Numbered from the stretch's first letter, positions 47,915 to 59,238 are shown. The stretch: DNA of 64,000 bases from Hydrococcus rivularis NIES-593 (GCF_001904635.1 NZ_MRCB01000004.1:62001-126000), one strand, 5' to 3'. A program made the numbers and translations. Notes: generated by a model from the sequence alone, not told the origin.

Positions 47915-49173
47915 ATTTTTGTGAGCAACTGTTCGTTGCTTACTGATTTCAGCCAGCCTTTTTCTTCATCTTTCTCACTCTTAAAAGGTGAAATAGAGCG
48001 CAGGCGTTCTACAATTGTTGGCATGACTTCCAACACTCTCTCGATCTGTTCTCCACTGTTGTAACGGGAGAGGCTAAAGCGGAGCGAACCGTGGAGGAAG
48101 GTGTAAGGCAGTCCCATTGCGCGCAAGACGTGGGAGGGTTCCAATGAACCGGAAGTACAGGCGGAACCAGAAGAGGCGCAAATGCCTTCGCGATCCAACA
48201 TCAACAACAATGCTTCGCCTTCGACGTACTTAAAGCCGATGTTAGTAGTATTAGGCAAGCGCTTGCTGTGATGACCGTTGAGTTGACAGTCAGGGATGGC
48301 AGTCAGTAGTCCTTGTTCGAGGCGATCGCGCAATGCTCTTACTCTAGTACTTTCTTCATCTAAATGTGCGATCGCAAGTTCTGCTGCTTTACCCATCCCA
48401 ACGATACCAGGGACATTTTCCGTTCCTGCTCGCCGTCCTCGTTCCTGGTGTCCGCCAACCAAAAACGGACGGAAGCGAACGCCTTTACGGATATAAAGAG
48501 CGCCAATTCCTTTCGGTGCATGAAGCTTATGACCGGACATCACCAAGAAATCGACGGTACTATCTTTCATATTTAAAGGAATTTTTCCAACTCCTTGCAC
48601 TGCATCGACGTGAAATAAAATGCCTCGCTCTTTGACAATCTGTCCGATGCGCTCGATGGGGAAAATGTTTCCCGTCTCGTTGTTGGCGCACATAATTGAA
48701 ACGAGAGCAGTATTATCGTGGAGCGAGGCTTTTAGCTCGTTTAAGTTGAGTTGACCTTTGCGATCTACGGAAAGATATGTAATGCTATAACCTTCTTGTT
48801 CTAACTTTTTGCAAAGATTAAGAACTGCCGGATGTTCTACTTGCGTCGTGACGATGTGGCGCTTATCCGGCAGCGCTGCCAGTGCGGCGCGAATGGCAGC
48901 GTTATCTCCTTCACTTCCACAGCTTGTAAAAACGATTTCAGTTGGTTGTGCGCCAATTAATGTAGCTACGTTTTCTCGCGCTTCTTTGACTTTTCTGGCG
49001 ACCTGTCCGCCAAAGGTGTGCATACTAGAGGGATTGCCGTAGTACTGCGTCAGGTAAGGCAGCATTGCTTCTATTACTTCCCCTGCTACCTGCGTGGTGG
49101 CGTTGTTATCGAGATAAATAACTTCCGACTTCGCTCCCACTTCCGACTTCTGACTTCCGACTTCCAACTTCAT
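47911..49173 (-). CDS. nifS: Cysteine desulfurase NifS
   Basis: A 420-residue PLP enzyme giving sulfur to NifU. It shows VIYLDNNATTQVAGEV, the PLP lysine in MSGHKLHAPKG, the active-site cysteine in SSGSACTSGSLEPSHVL, and ends with an added tail SVSNEQLLTKM. Odd points: residues 2-17 (KLEVGSQKSEVGAKSE) are encoded by a TTCCGACTTC-type intergenic repeat, and the stop codon comes from another repeat. The start overlaps the stop of the upstream gene (ATGA). Two HIP1 sites. Confidence 0.95.
   Translation of the reverse strand: MKLEVGSQKSEVGAKSEVIYLDNNATTQVAGEVIEAMLPYLTQYYGNPSSMHTFGGQVARKVKEARENVATLIGAQPTEIVFTSCGSEGDNAAIRAALAALPDKRHIVTTQVEHPAVLNLCKKLEQEGYSITYLSVDRKGQLNLNELKASLHDNTALVSIMCANNETGNIFPIERIGQIVKERGILFHVDAVQGVGKIPLNMKDSTVDFLVMSGHKLHAPKGIGALYIRKGVRFRPFLVGGHQERGRRAGTENVPGIVGMGKAAELAIAHLDEESTRVRALRDRLEQGLLTAIPDCQLNGHHSKRLPNTTNIGFKYVEGEALLLMLDREGICASSGSACTSGSLEPSHVLRAMGLPYTFLHGSLRFSLSRYNSGEQIERVLEVMPTIVERLRSISPFKSEKDEEKGWLKSVSNEQLLTKM
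49121..49170 (-). repeat. TTCCGACTTC-type repeat forming the NifS N-terminus
   Basis: Four partial copies of CTTCCGACTT/CTCCCACTTCCGAC directly inside the nifS start codon. A fragment of the same motif occurs at 411-430. Confidence 0.7.
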
Positions 49174-49538
49174 ACCATCGCCTCCTCAGATTGCTGCCAC
49201 TTTTGGTAATAGTCAAACACTGCCGTTTCGATCGCGTCGTAGACTTGAACGGGTTCAATTCCTGCTGTGTGCAAGCGATCTTCTGCACTAGTTCCAATTT
49301 TTAAAACTAAAACGGCTTTGCAATCAGAAAGCTTTTGGAGGATGTCGTCCATTGCACTTTGTTCGCCGTAGCCACCTTTGCAGTAGGGAATGACTTGACG
49401 GCTTTCTAGAAAGGTAGCTTGTGTTTCATCTACTTCATAGATCTGAAATTCTTTGGCGTGACCGAAGTGTTCGTTGACGATTCCTCCGCCTTTTGTGGCA
49501 ACCGCCACTCGAATTGAATCCCGGACAGTAATCATCAT
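49170..49538 (-). CDS. NifX/NafY-like FeMo-cofactor-binding domain protein
   Basis: A 122-residue protein of the dinitrogenase iron-molybdenum cofactor family (single NifX/NifB C-terminal-like domain). It shows RVAVATKGGGIVNEHFGHAKEFQIYEV, with the characteristic HFGHA, and ends near DYYQKWQ. It is related to the C-terminal domain of NifB in the same cluster and may carry NifB-co or FeMo-co. AGGAGATAA site before ATG-ATG. First gene of the nif run; overlaps nifS by four bases. Confidence 0.88.
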   Translation of the reverse strand: MMITVRDSIRVAVATKGGGIVNEHFGHAKEFQIYEVDETQATFLESRQVIPYCKGGYGEQSAMDDILQKLSDCKAVLVLKIGTSAEDRLHTAGIEPVQVYDAIETAVFDYYQKWQQSEEAMV

Positions 49539-50336
49539 TCTGGTTATCTCCTACGAATGGGAGAATTCTATTTTTTGAGCACAATCTGAAGCGCGATCGC
49601 TCATAAGTTCTTTGCTGCTCTAGTTGCGATCGTACAACGCACCTTTTGCGACCAGCTCTTTGATTTTGTATAAGTTTTATCTAATTAATATTTTCTTTAT
49701 ATTTGCTCAGATTATAGATTAATCTCTACGAGACTTAATTTACTGAACTTTTTTATCAATGCAATTTTTCTTTTGAGATTTATTACAAATTTTTTTTGCC
49801 TGGAGGGTGCGGGGATAGCTCAGACAAACCTAAAAACGCTTAAATCTGTTTTAGCTCTTTATAAATAGAGGTTTTGCTATTAGTTATCGTCAACTTTGTT
49901 TTGAGTACATAAGTTATTACGATTATCGCTTTAACTATTGAATTTTACAAAAAAATTTCACTAAATTTTACCTTAAATAAAGTCTTAGAGAAGAACTTTA
50001 AATTTATATTGCAAAAAGTTAAGGCGATCGCAACAATATAGATTTTGCTGAACTAAAAATATAGATGAATCCCAATTTAGCTTTTAGACAAAGTTTAATT
50101 CTGTATTCAAACTAACATTATTCCCTATCATGCCTTTTTTAAATGTCATTTTTGCATCGAAAAGTATAATTTTTTAGGGCAGAGTATTTTTACTTAGTAA
50201 ATTTAGAATTTTCTGGGTAGATTTACACTGTTAGAAAAAATACATTTTAGATTAAAATAAAATTAAAAATAATAGCTCTACATCTTAATGAATCGAAAGA
50301 AGTAGTAGTAATTAGCTAAAAGTAGAGAAAAACCTC
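49539..50336. promoter_or_regulatory. 798-base A/T-rich region upstream of the nif run
   Basis: Divergent gap between the nifX-like gene and the 100-residue protein gene. Very A/T-rich, with few repeats. It should carry the promoter of the nif run. The stretch GCGGGGATAGCTCAG (49809-49823) resembles the 5' end of a tRNA, but no complete tRNA can be folded around it. No sigma-54 or NtcA site seen by eye. Confidence 0.4.
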
Positions 50337-50639
50337 ATGAAGATTCAAATAGAGAGTAATGACTTCGAGGAAAAATCTTATTGCCACTTATGCGGTAGTG
50401 TCTTTTATCCCACCGAGGTCATAGCAAGAGCTTATAGGGATTCCGGCGAATACATAAGCGATGTTTGTCCCCAGTGTATCGCTGCCGAACCAGAGGGAAT
50501 GCGCCTGAGAATGCGCCGACGTGCTGAAACGATGAAAGCGATCGCATCCGAACTCGAACGATTGACCAGAGACGAGATTGAATCTCCCAGCCTCGACCAT
50601 TTCAGGGTTGCCAATCAAATTGCCAAGGCATTGCAGTAG
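50337..50639 (+). CDS. Small protein with Cys4 zinc-ribbon motif
   Basis: A 100-residue protein with CHLCG near residue 16 and CPQC near residue 44, probably a structural zinc site, then a basic helix (MRLRMRRRAETMKAIASELERL). Family not recognised; possibly a DNA- or protein-binding regulator. It is transcribed away from the nif run across the 798-base gap. Confidence 0.6.
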   Translation: MKIQIESNDFEEKSYCHLCGSVFYPTEVIARAYRDSGEYISDVCPQCIAAEPEGMRLRMRRRAETMKAIASELERLTRDEIESPSLDHFRVANQIAKALQ

Positions 50640-50805
50640 GTTTGGGCTATTAATTAACAAAAGCAATCCAACGGCTAAGTCACTCGCAACGATAAATATC
50701 TTATTGTTTAATATCGGAGCGAACAGCCCGAAAATCTATGAAGAACCAGTTCCGCTTCCGAAGATAAAGCGATCGCATTCCAACTCGAACGGCAACAAAA
50801 CCTTC

Positions 50806-51342
50806 TCACAATTTGACAATAAAACTGTCTCGCCGATGAAAGTCTGCTTGCGAACCGCGATGACTCAACGCCCAGTAAGTAATATTCCCGTCTTTAGATT
50901 TGACGACGGCAGTAACGGCAACGTCTAGGGTTCGATCGGCTAGGATACACTTATTCAAATCGAGTTCTAAAGTCAGCAGCAAAGCACTCGATTGACGCTG
51001 GACGCTAAACGGCAGAGACGCAATGGCAAGTTCCTCTTGCATCCCTTGCCGATAATCGTCAAAGCGATAGACATTCCAATGTCCTGCTGGCGAAAGGTTA
51101 AACTCCCAATAACAGGTTGAATTCTCAATGCCAAGGAAGAACTCGAAACAAGTTTCTTGCCAAAGTTCGTGCTTGCGGGCTCGCAAATCCGCGATCGCGG
51201 GAATGATAATTGTTGCTAAATCGCCGAGAAGTGTATAGCGAACGGTTAATCTATTCCCATTTCGGGCAATGCTGCCGTTAATCTTTAAATCGGGCAGCGA
51301 GTTTAAGCCAAATGGCTGCAAGGAAAAACTTTGCTCGTTCAT
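50806..51342 (-). CDS. DOMON-like domain protein
   Basis: A 178-residue protein resembling the bacterial DOMON-like type 1 (CBM9-like) family: a beta-sandwich with RKHELWQETCFEFFLG and YWEFNLSPAGHWNVYRFDDYRQGM, which in relatives binds sugars or haem. No signal peptide. It overlaps the upstream kinase-like gene by ATGA, so the two are translationally coupled. Ligand unknown. Confidence 0.75.
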   Translation of the reverse strand: MNEQSFSLQPFGLNSLPDLKINGSIARNGNRLTVRYTLLGDLATIIIPAIADLRARKHELWQETCFEFFLGIENSTCYWEFNLSPAGHWNVYRFDDYRQGMQEELAIASLPFSVQRQSSALLLTLELDLNKCILADRTLDVAVTAVVKSKDGNITYWALSHRGSQADFHRRDSFIVKL

Positions 51343-52454
51343 CGCGTTGCCTGAATAATGTCGCGAATGGTGGCTTCCTGAGATTCGATACTCTCGGTGA
51401 GCTTAAATTGTACGAGTGCCCTAGCAAGATTGTGTTCTGGATACTTAACCTTAAAGTAGACATTCCCTTCTAAATAATCGGTGAAAAATCGCAGCCCCAA
51501 CTCGAAAGCAATCAGGCGAATTGCGTCGTACAGATATTCATAGTCATTTTCGGTGAGGAAATCTTTTGCCACAAAGAGATAGCCTTGCAGGATGGACTGG
51601 CAAATGTCGGTGTCGAAACGCACCATCTCCCACTGTTCGGTTTCTTCTCCTAAAGGGTTGCAGCCCGATCGCAAGCAATCTCCGATATCATAATGAACTA
51701 AGCCAGGTTTAACGGTGTCGAGGTCGATCAGGCTAATGCCATGCCCGGTGGTAGTGTCGATCATGACATTGTTAACCTTCGGGTCGCCATGGATGGGACG
51801 CAGGCGCAGATGTCCTTTCGCTTGGGCATTTTCGAGGACGTGCGCCCAAGCTTTGCGATCGCGGACAAACTGCAAACAATACTCCACTTCTCTAGGTTGA
51901 TTCGCGCTGGTTTGTGGAGACCTTACATGTAACCTCTCCACCTTTTCATAATGCTGAAGGTAACGCGGTGTAATGTGAAACCCTTCTAATGTGTCAACCA
52001 ATTTTTCGACGGGCAAATCGCCAATCAGTTTATGAAATGTAGCGAGTGCATAGCCGACTTCGCGGGCGTGTTTGCTATCTTTAATGGTGTCAAAAGACTG
52101 TGCGGCTTCAATAAAACTAATTGCCCGCCAGAACGATCCCTTAGAATCAATCCAGTAATCTTGAGCATCCTGCGTCAGGAGGACTCGCGGAACCTCCCAG
52201 CGTCGTCCGCCGCCGAGAGGGGCGCGTTGCAAGCGATCGCGAACATGCTGGGTAAAGATACTCATGTTCTGCATAACGAGTTCTGGTTGACGAAACACTT
52301 GCGTGTTGATGCGTTGCAGGATAAAGTGTTTTTCTTGCGGGGAATCTAGGATTACCAGAAAGGTGCTATTGATATTGCCATGCCCAAATTCCTGGATATC
52401 GATAACTTTCCCCTGCGGCTTGAATCGATTTGCAATGTCAATAAGATTATTCAA
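51339..52454 (-). CDS. Aminoglycoside-phosphotransferase-fold kinase
   Basis: A 371-residue protein kinase-like small-molecule kinase. It shows FGHGNINSTFLV (nucleotide loop), the catalytic loop PIHGDPKVNNVM and the metal-binding SLIDLDTV. It resembles the N-acetylhexosamine 1-kinase/choline kinase branch (APH family, PF01636). The substrate is likely a sugar or amino alcohol; the coupled DOMON-like gene would fit a sugar. Resistance function is not implied. Confidence 0.8.
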   Translation of the reverse strand: MNNLIDIANRFKPQGKVIDIQEFGHGNINSTFLVILDSPQEKHFILQRINTQVFRQPELVMQNMSIFTQHVRDRLQRAPLGGGRRWEVPRVLLTQDAQDYWIDSKGSFWRAISFIEAAQSFDTIKDSKHAREVGYALATFHKLIGDLPVEKLVDTLEGFHITPRYLQHYEKVERLHVRSPQTSANQPREVEYCLQFVRDRKAWAHVLENAQAKGHLRLRPIHGDPKVNNVMIDTTTGHGISLIDLDTVKPGLVHYDIGDCLRSGCNPLGEETEQWEMVRFDTDICQSILQGYLFVAKDFLTENDYEYLYDAIRLIAFELGLRFFTDYLEGNVYFKVKYPEHNLARALVQFKLTESIESQEATIRDIIQATR

Positions 52455-52993
52455 GGTTTTGCCCGTTGGATTGAGATACTGGAAGAATTATAGAAAAATT
52501 TTTGTATAACACCTCTAGATGGATGATTAAGCAGAAAGTTCCGGTTCATTTCCCGGCTTGCGATCGCATATTTGGAAGGTTAACTCGTTATTTGGTATTA
52601 TCTCAGTAACGTCTTGAATGAGATCGACGAAGTAGATTAAATTGCTACTTACTTTCGTTGAGGCGCTAAGTGAAATGGCTTAAATCGGTTGTCGATCGCG
52701 ATCGCACAAAACTACTGCAACTTAACAAAGTTAAGCCGATTGCACGTTTTAATTAGAATTAAAGCAGCTAAGTTAAACCTTCGCCGAATTCGCCGATCGA
52801 TCCTCAAGAATTTCATTATCTTTCTCGTTTTTTGCGATCGCAGTTATTATTTACTCGAATCGTTCGCCAATCTTTTATGCAAAGTTTCAATATTCCCATC
52901 TGAGGCGTTGCCGAAATCGTCCAGGAGCAAGTCAGCCAACAACTATACCCCAATCGATAACTTAGCGAGCTAGCTTGTTAAGCGGTTCGATCT
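52455..52993. other. Intergenic region between kinase-like gene and hisD
   Basis: 539 bases upstream of the kinase-like gene and downstream of hisD. A 94-codon frame (52689-52973, TTG start) is present, but it is rich in basic and rare residues, has no ribosome site and no family similarity I recognise. No RNA gene seen. Confidence 0.4.
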
Positions 52994-54298
52994 CTAAAAC
53001 CCAAAATCCAGAATCCGCAGTCGAATCGAGTCGGCAGCAGCGGGCAATCCTTCGGTTTGGGCGAGAATTTGCAAGGCGCTAGAGATTTTTTTAAGGGCAG
53101 CGGGAGAGTATTCGATCATATTCGCCTGCTTCATAAACGTTTCTACCCCTACTGTAGACGCATAGCGAGCCGTTCCAGAGGTGGGAAGAATGGCAGAAGA
53201 TCCGCCCAGATAATCGCCCACTACTTTTGGAGTGGAGTTGCCTAAGAAAATGGCTCCAGCATGGCGAATTTGCTTCGATAATTCCCAGGGATCGCTGACT
53301 TGTAGGGCGAGATACTGAGGTGCAAAATGGTTGGCAAGTTCGACGGCTTCCTCTAAGTTATCGACGATCGCGATAAACCCATAGTGAGCGATCGCTTTTT
53401 CGGCAAAAATCCGTTGGGGATGGTGTTGCAGTTGTTGGCTGACTTGCTCCTGGACGATTTCGGCTAATTGAGCGTCGGGCGTTAGCAGAATGGCGGCAGC
53501 CGAGGTATCCTGTTCGGCTTGGGCCAGGAGATCGGCGGCGACTTGGATGGGGTTAGCTTCGCTGTCGGCAATAATCATTAAATCCGATACGCCTGCGGGA
53601 AAGTCGATCCCCACCGTTCCATAAACCATTTTTTTCGCCAGCGTGACGTAAATATCTCCCGGTCCGGTAATGACTTCTACCTTAGGGATGGTTTCCGTGC
53701 CAAACGCCAAAGCTGCGATCGCAGCAGCGCCGCCAAGGCAATAAATCTCCGTCACTCCCGCCTCTTGAGCAGCTACTAAAATTCTCGGATCGATTCTCTG
53801 TTGAGCGTCTGGCGGCGTAACCATGACAATCTGTTCCACGTTAATCGCTTTGGCGGGGATCGCTTGCATTAGAACGGTACTCAGAGATGGAGTCGTGCCT
53901 CCTGGTACGTAGAGTCCCGCTCGTTGGACGGGTAGATAGCGCTTGCCCCAGGCAACGTCGTCCTCGCGAAATTGCACCCAGGATTTGGGGACTCGCTGGC
54001 GATAAAATTCTTCGAGTTGGCGACAAGCTAACTTAATGGCATCGAGCAATTCTTTGGGAATTTGTTGATAGGCGGCATCGAGTACCGAACCACTTAAGCG
54101 CAATCGCTGCAATTCCAGCGGACGCTGCTCCAACTTGTCAGCATAGTCTAAAATCGCTCGATCGCCTTGCAATCTCACGGTTTCGAGAATTTCTCTAACC
54201 AACGCCTCTTTGGAGCGAATCTCGTCGTCGCGAGCGCGATCGCTGATTCTCCGCAGTTCTGTTCGTGCTTCGGCTTGCCCGGTAATGATTCGCAGCAT
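52994..54298 (-). CDS. hisD: Histidinol dehydrogenase
   Basis: A 434-residue zinc enzyme oxidising L-histidinol to L-histidine in two NAD-dependent steps. It shows [38 protein letters not shown] and [16 protein letters not shown]; the catalytic Glu/His lie in [11 protein letters not shown] and the loop [15 protein letters not shown] is present. Normal length. Transcribed away from rpsT. Confidence 0.97.
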   Translation of the reverse strand: MLRIITGQAEARTELRRISDRARDDEIRSKEALVREILETVRLQGDRAILDYADKLEQRPLELQRLRLSGSVLDAAYQQIPKELLDAIKLACRQLEEFYRQRVPKSWVQFREDDVAWGKRYLPVQRAGLYVPGGTTPSLSTVLMQAIPAKAINVEQIVMVTPPDAQQRIDPRILVAAQEAGVTEIYCLGGAAAIAALAFGTETIPKVEVITGPGDIYVTLAKKMVYGTVGIDFPAGVSDLMIIADSEANPIQVAADLLAQAEQDTSAAAILLTPDAQLAEIVQEQVSQQLQHHPQRIFAEKAIAHYGFIAIVDNLEEAVELANHFAPQYLALQVSDPWELSKQIRHAGAIFLGNSTPKVVGDYLGGSSAILPTSGTARYASTVGVETFMKQANMIEYSPAALKKISSALQILAQTEGLPAAADSIRLRILDFGF

Positions 54299-54518
54299 GG
54301 AGTCTCAATGCCCGCAGTAGCTACTATCCGCGTAAGTTTGGCGAGACCCTGGCTCGCAAAACTCACACCTATAGCTTAACTTGGATTTTTACTCGCTCGC
54401 TTTATGAAGAAAGAAACTTCTTTCTTCCAGATTAATTGAAAATTTATGGCTTTTGTTGTTAGAATGATATGTCCTATTCTATTGTTTCTGTCTACCCAAA
54501 CGATTTTATAAGACAACT

Positions 54519-54812
54519 GTGGCTAATACGAAGTCTGCTATCAAGCGCATCCAAATCGCCGAACGCAACCGCCTGCGCAATAAAGCTTATAAGTCGGCGG
54601 TTAAAACCCTAATGAAAAAATATTTTAAGGCTGTAGAGGACTATGCTGCCAACCCCAGTCCCGAAACTCAACAAGCCGTTCAAAAGGCCATGTCAGAAGC
54701 TTACAGTAAGATAGATAAGGCAGTAAAGCGTCAAGTCCTGCATCGCAACAATGGCGCTCGCAAAAAAGCTCGTTTGGCGAAAGTTCTGGCGCAAGTTGCA
54801 ACGGCTTCCTAA
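54519..54812 (+). CDS. rpsT: 30S ribosomal protein S20
   Basis: A 97-residue basic helical protein binding 16S rRNA. It starts [20 protein letters not shown] and ends with ARLAKVLAQ. The start codon is GTG at 54519, which gives exactly the conserved N-terminus; GTG/UUG starts are common for S20 and may relate to its autoregulation in other bacteria. It is followed by tatD, as in Synechocystis and other cyanobacteria. Confidence 0.96.
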   Translation: MANTKSAIKRIQIAERNRLRNKAYKSAVKTLMKKYFKAVEDYAANPSPETQQAVQKAMSEAYSKIDKAVKRQVLHRNNGARKKARLAKVLAQVATAS

Positions 54813-54972
54813 TTCTACGCCTGCCCAGGAGAGCGAAGGCGGGACACAAGCGAGTTGACCAACTAACACAAAACTGCCAAACTTTCTTAAGGGAGGTTAG
54901 ATTGCGGGGAATTACAGCTCAGTTAGCTCTCAGGAGGACGATACGAGCAAAATGTCTCGCCGGGAGGATTAG

Positions 54973-55791
54973 ATGCAGCTAATCGATACCCACGTCCACC
55001 TTAACTTTGATGTTTTTGCAGGGGAACTCGATGCCCTGCGAACGCGATGGCGAGAGGCACAAGTTGTTCGGCTCGTCCATTCGTGCGTAGAACCGGGAGA
55101 ATTTGCTAGTATAAAAGTCCTAGCCGATCGCTTCCCCGAACTCTCGTTCGCCGTTGGCTTGCATCCCCTAGATGTTCATAAGTGGACGCGACCGATGGCA
55201 GAGGAAATTTTGACGCTTGCCAGTTCGGATAAACGAGTCGTCGCCATCGGAGAAACGGGACTGGATTTTTACAAAGCCAACAACGAAGTCCTTCAAAAAG
55301 AAGCCTTGGAAGCGCAACTGACAATTGCCAAACAACTAGGTAAACCAGTTATCATCCACTGTCGGGACGCAGCGGCAGTCCTGCGAGAATTCTTGCAGGA
55401 TTTTTGGCAGCGATGCAGTTCGGTAGAGGGAGTGATGCACTGTTGGGGCGGCACGAAAGAAGAAACGCAATGGTTTTTAGACTTGGGATTATATATAAGT
55501 TTTAGCGGCATCGTGACCTTTAAAAACGCGCGGGACATCCAGGAGTCAGCTAAGATGGTGCCGAGCGATCGCTTGCTCGTCGAAACTGACTGTCCTTTTC
55601 TCGCCCCCACTCCCAAGCGAGGGAAAAGAAACGAACCAGCCTACGTTCGTTACGTGGCAGAATCCGTTGCCAATTTGCGCAACGTTTCCTTAGAAACCCT
55701 CGCCGAACAGACGACGGAAAATGCCTGCCGACTTTTTGGTCTATCATTAGTGGAACCCATCGAGGCCAAAACGACCACGATCGCAAAATAG
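54973..55791 (+). CDS. tatD: TatD-family metal-dependent hydrolase (DNase)
   Basis: A 272-residue TIM-barrel hydrolase of the TatD/YcfH family. Metal ligands: DTHVHLNFD at the N-terminus, [23 protein letters not shown] and [10 protein letters not shown]. Members act as 3'-5' exonucleases or deacylases. GGAGG six bases before ATG. Part of the conserved rpsT-tatD-rpoB neighbourhood. Confidence 0.93.
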   Translation: MQLIDTHVHLNFDVFAGELDALRTRWREAQVVRLVHSCVEPGEFASIKVLADRFPELSFAVGLHPLDVHKWTRPMAEEILTLASSDKRVVAIGETGLDFYKANNEVLQKEALEAQLTIAKQLGKPVIIHCRDAAAVLREFLQDFWQRCSSVEGVMHCWGGTKEETQWFLDLGLYISFSGIVTFKNARDIQESAKMVPSDRLLVETDCPFLAPTPKRGKRNEPAYVRYVAESVANLRNVSLETLAEQTTENACRLFGLSLVEPIEAKTTTIAK

Positions 55792-55953
55792 ACATAACTA
55801 CCCCACTACCCCCAACTAGGGAATGACCGAATCAGCAATCAGCAATCAGTAATTAAGAATCAGTAATCAGTTAGCGCGCCTAACTGATTGCTGAATGTTG
55901 TTAATACGATTTTTCCAATTCTTCTACATTTCTTAGCGCAAGTACGGACAGCG

Positions 55954-58900
55954 ATGACGAATCTAACCTATAACCTGCTACCCGACCTCATCGAAATTCA
56001 ACACGCTAGCTTTCGTTGGTTTCTTGAAGAAGGATTGATCGAGGAACTCGATAGCTTCTCTCCCATTACCGACTATACAGGTAAGTTGGAGCTGCATTTC
56101 ATCGGTTCCGACTACAAACTCAAAGAACCCAAATACAGCGTCGATGAAGCCAAGCGTCGAGATAGTACTTACTCGGTGCAAATGTACGTTCCCACCCGCT
56201 TGATCAACAAAGAGACGGGAGACATGATCGACCAAGAGGTCTTTATCGGCGACCTGCCCCTGATGACCGAACGGGGGACTTTTATTATTAACGGAGCAGA
56301 GCGAGTTATTGTCAACCAAATCGTGCGTTCTCCAGGGGTATATTACAAGGCAGAAACCGATAAAAACGGTCGTCGCACCTACTCTGCCTCACTCATTCCC
56401 AACCGGGGCGCTTGGCTGAAATTTGAAACCGACAAAAACGGTTTAGTCTGGGTACGGATCGACAAAACTCGGAAACTGTCGGCTCAAGTGTTGCTCAAAG
56501 CGATCGGATTGAGCGATAACGAAATCATCGATACCTTGCGCCACCCAGAATACTATCAAAAGACGCTCGACAAAGAAGGCAACCCCAGCGAAGAAGAGGC
56601 ACTTCTAGAACTGTACCGCAAACTGCGTCCCGGCGAGCCGCCAACCGTCAGCGGCGGTCAGCAGTTGCTCGATTCGCGCTTCTTCGATCCCAAACGTTAC
56701 GATCTCGGACGGGTAGGACGCTACAAGCTCAACCGGAAATTGCGCCTCAACGTGCCGGACACGTTGCGGGTACTAACGCCTACCGATATTTTGGCGGCGA
56801 TCGACTACCTGATCAACCTGGAGTTCGATACGGGCAACACCGACGATATCGACCACTTGGGCAACCGCCGCGTGCGTTCGGTCGGCGAACTCTTGCAAAA
56901 CCAAGTTCGAGTGGGACTCAATCGCTTGGAGCGCATCATTCGCGAGCGGATGACGGTCAGCGAAGCCGATAAGCTCACCCCAGCTTCCCTCGTTAACCCC
57001 AAGCCGCTCGTTGCTGCAATTAAAGAGTTTTTTGGCTCCTCCCAGTTGTCTCAGTTCATGGATCAGACCAACCCCTTAGCCGAGTTAACCCACAAGCGGC
57101 GCTTGTCGGCTCTCGGTCCCGGAGGACTGACCCGCGAACGCGCTGGATTTGCAGTGCGCGATATTCATCCCTCTCACTACGGTCGCATCTGTCCGGTAGA
57201 AACGCCAGAAGGTCCTAATGCTGGCTTGATCGGCTCCTTAGCAACCTATGCCCGCATCAACCAATACGGCTTCATCGAAACGCCCTATTACCAAGTCGAA
57301 AACAAGCGCGTCAGACGGGATTTACCGCCCGTTTATCTGACAGCAGATGAAGAAGACGACTTGCAAGTCGCGCCGGGAGACGTACCGACCGATGCCGAGG
57401 GCAACATCCTCGGCGAAACCGTTCCCGTTCGCTACCGTCAAGAATTCTCGACCACAACGCCAGACCAGGTGGACTACGTTGCCGTTTCCCCCGTCCAGAT
57501 CGTCTCGGTAGCTACCTCGTTGATTCCCTTCTTGGAACACGACGATGCCAACCGCGCTCTCATGGGATCGAATATGCAGCGCCAAGCCGTTCCCTTGCTC
57601 AGACCAGAACGTCCTTTAGTTGGAACGGGGCTGGAAGCGCAAGCCGCTCGCGATTCCGGGATGGTAGTCGTCTCTCGCCATGAAGGTACGGTAACCTGGG
57701 TTGACGCAAATCAAATTAAAATTCGAGTCAACGAAACAGGCAACGAGATTGTCTATCGCTTACAGAAGTACGAGCGATCCAATCAGGATACTTGTTTGAA
57801 CCAGCGTCCCCTCGTTTATATCGGCGAAGATGTCGTGCCGGGACAAGTACTGGCTGACGGTTCCGCTACAGAAGGCGGCGAACTTGCCCTAGGACAAAAT
57901 ATTCTGGTGGCGTATATGCCGTGGGAAGGCTATAACTACGAGGATGCCATTCTAATCAGCGAACGACTGGTATACGACGACGTTTACACCAGCATCCACG
58001 TCGAAAAATACGAAATCGAAGCCCGACAAACGAAATTGGGTCCTGAAGAGATCACGCGAGAAATTCCCAACGTCGGCGAAGACGCCCTGAGAAACTTAGA
58101 CGAACGGGGAATCATTCGTACCGGTGCTTGGGTTGAAGCAGGCGACATCTTGGTAGGGAAAGTCACTCCTAAAGGGGAATCCGACCAACCGCCAGAAGAA
58201 AAATTACTGCGGGCAATCTTTGGCGAAAAAGCTCGCGACGTGCGCGATAACTCGCTGCGCGTGCCCAACGGCGAGAAAGGTCGGGTATTAGATGTCCGCG
58301 TCTTTACTCGCGAACAGGGCGACGAATTGCCGCCAGGAGCCAATATGGTCGTGCGGGTGTACGTGGCTCAGAAACGGAAAATTCAGGTGGGAGACAAAAT
58401 GGCGGGTCGCCACGGGAATAAAGGGATTATTTCCCGCATTCTCCCCATTGAAGATATGCCTTATTTGCCAGACGGTCGTCCGGTCGATATTGTACTCAAT
58501 CCCTTGGGGGTTCCCTCGCGCATGAACGTCGGACAAGTGTTTGAATGTTTGCTAGGATGGGCAGGAGAAAACCTGGGTATGCGGTTTAAGGTGACTCCCT
58601 TTGACGAAATGTATGGAGAAGAAGCATCCCGCCATACCGTACATGGTTTGCTACAGGATGCCTCAGCCAAACCCGGAAAAAAATGGATTTACAACGCCGA
58701 ACATCCCGGCAAAATTCAAGTCTATGACGGTCGCACGGGAGAACCTTTCGATCGCCCGGTCACAGTCGGTCAGGCATACATGTTAAAGCTGGTTCACCTG
58801 GTAGACGACAAGATTCATGCCCGTTCGACCGGACCTTACTCGCTGGTAACGCAACAACCGCTGGGCGGAAAAGCGCAACAAGGCGGGCAGCGATTCGGAG

Positions 58901-59238
58901 AAATGGAAGTTTGGGCGCTGGAAGCTTATGGTGCTGCCTATACCCTGCAAGAATTGCTGACCGTGAAGTCAGACGACATGCAGGGACGCAACGAAGCGCT
59001 CAATGCGATCGTCAAAGGCAAGCCCATTCCTCGTCCGGGAACACCAGAATCCTTCAAGGTATTGATGAGAGAATTGCAGTCCTTGGGATTAGATATTGCC
59101 ATTCACAAGGTAGAAACGACAGAAGATGGCACTCAGGATGTGGAAGTCGATTTGATGGCAGATTTCAGCCGACGCACCCCCAGTCGTCCTACCTACGAAT
59201 CCCTCACGGCAGAAGACCTAGAGGAAGAAGAAGTCTAG
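55954..59238 (+). CDS. rpoB: RNA polymerase beta subunit
   Basis: A 1094-residue core subunit. The start at 55954 ([20 protein letters not shown]) matches cyanobacterial RpoB; the frame is open 22 codons further upstream through repeat sequence. It includes the rifampicin-region equivalents ([31 protein letters not shown]), GNKGIISRI and [20 protein letters not shown]. No split or insertion seen. rpoC2 follows after 144 bases; rpoC1 is absent. Confidence 0.97.
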   Translation: MTNLTYNLLPDLIEIQHASFRWFLEEGLIEELDSFSPITDYTGKLELHFIGSDYKLKEPKYSVDEAKRRDSTYSVQMYVPTRLINKETGDMIDQEVFIGDLPLMTERGTFIINGAERVIVNQIVRSPGVYYKAETDKNGRRTYSASLIPNRGAWLKFETDKNGLVWVRIDKTRKLSAQVLLKAIGLSDNEIIDTLRHPEYYQKTLDKEGNPSEEEALLELYRKLRPGEPPTVSGGQQLLDSRFFDPKRYDLGRVGRYKLNRKLRLNVPDTLRVLTPTDILAAIDYLINLEFDTGNTDDIDHLGNRRVRSVGELLQNQVRVGLNRLERIIRERMTVSEADKLTPASLVNPKPLVAAIKEFFGSSQLSQFMDQTNPLAELTHKRRLSALGPGGLTRERAGFAVRDIHPSHYGRICPVETPEGPNAGLIGSLATYARINQYGFIETPYYQVENKRVRRDLPPVYLTADEEDDLQVAPGDVPTDAEGNILGETVPVRYRQEFSTTTPDQVDYVAVSPVQIVSVATSLIPFLEHDDANRALMGSNMQRQAVPLLRPERPLVGTGLEAQAARDSGMVVVSRHEGTVTWVDANQIKIRVNETGNEIVYRLQKYERSNQDTCLNQRPLVYIGEDVVPGQVLADGSATEGGELALGQNILVAYMPWEGYNYEDAILISERLVYDDVYTSIHVEKYEIEARQTKLGPEEITREIPNVGEDALRNLDERGIIRTGAWVEAGDILVGKVTPKGESDQPPEEKLLRAIFGEKARDVRDNSLRVPNGEKGRVLDVRVFTREQGDELPPGANMVVRVYVAQKRKIQVGDKMAGRHGNKGIISRILPIEDMPYLPDGRPVDIVLNPLGVPSRMNVGQVFECLLGWAGENLGMRFKVTPFDEMYGEEASRHTVHGLLQDASAKPGKKWIYNAEHPGKIQVYDGRTGEPFDRPVTVGQAYMLKLVHLVDDKIHARSTGPYSLVTQQPLGGKAQQGGQRFGEMEVWALEAYGAAYTLQELLTVKSDDMQGRNEALNAIVKGKPIPRPGTPESFKVLMRELQSLGLDIAIHKVETTEDGTQDVEVDLMADFSRRTPSRPTYESLTAEDLEEEEV

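Noticed and set aside
52689-52973. 94-codon open frame
   Set aside because: TTG start, no ribosome site, odd composition and no recognisable similarity; probably chance.
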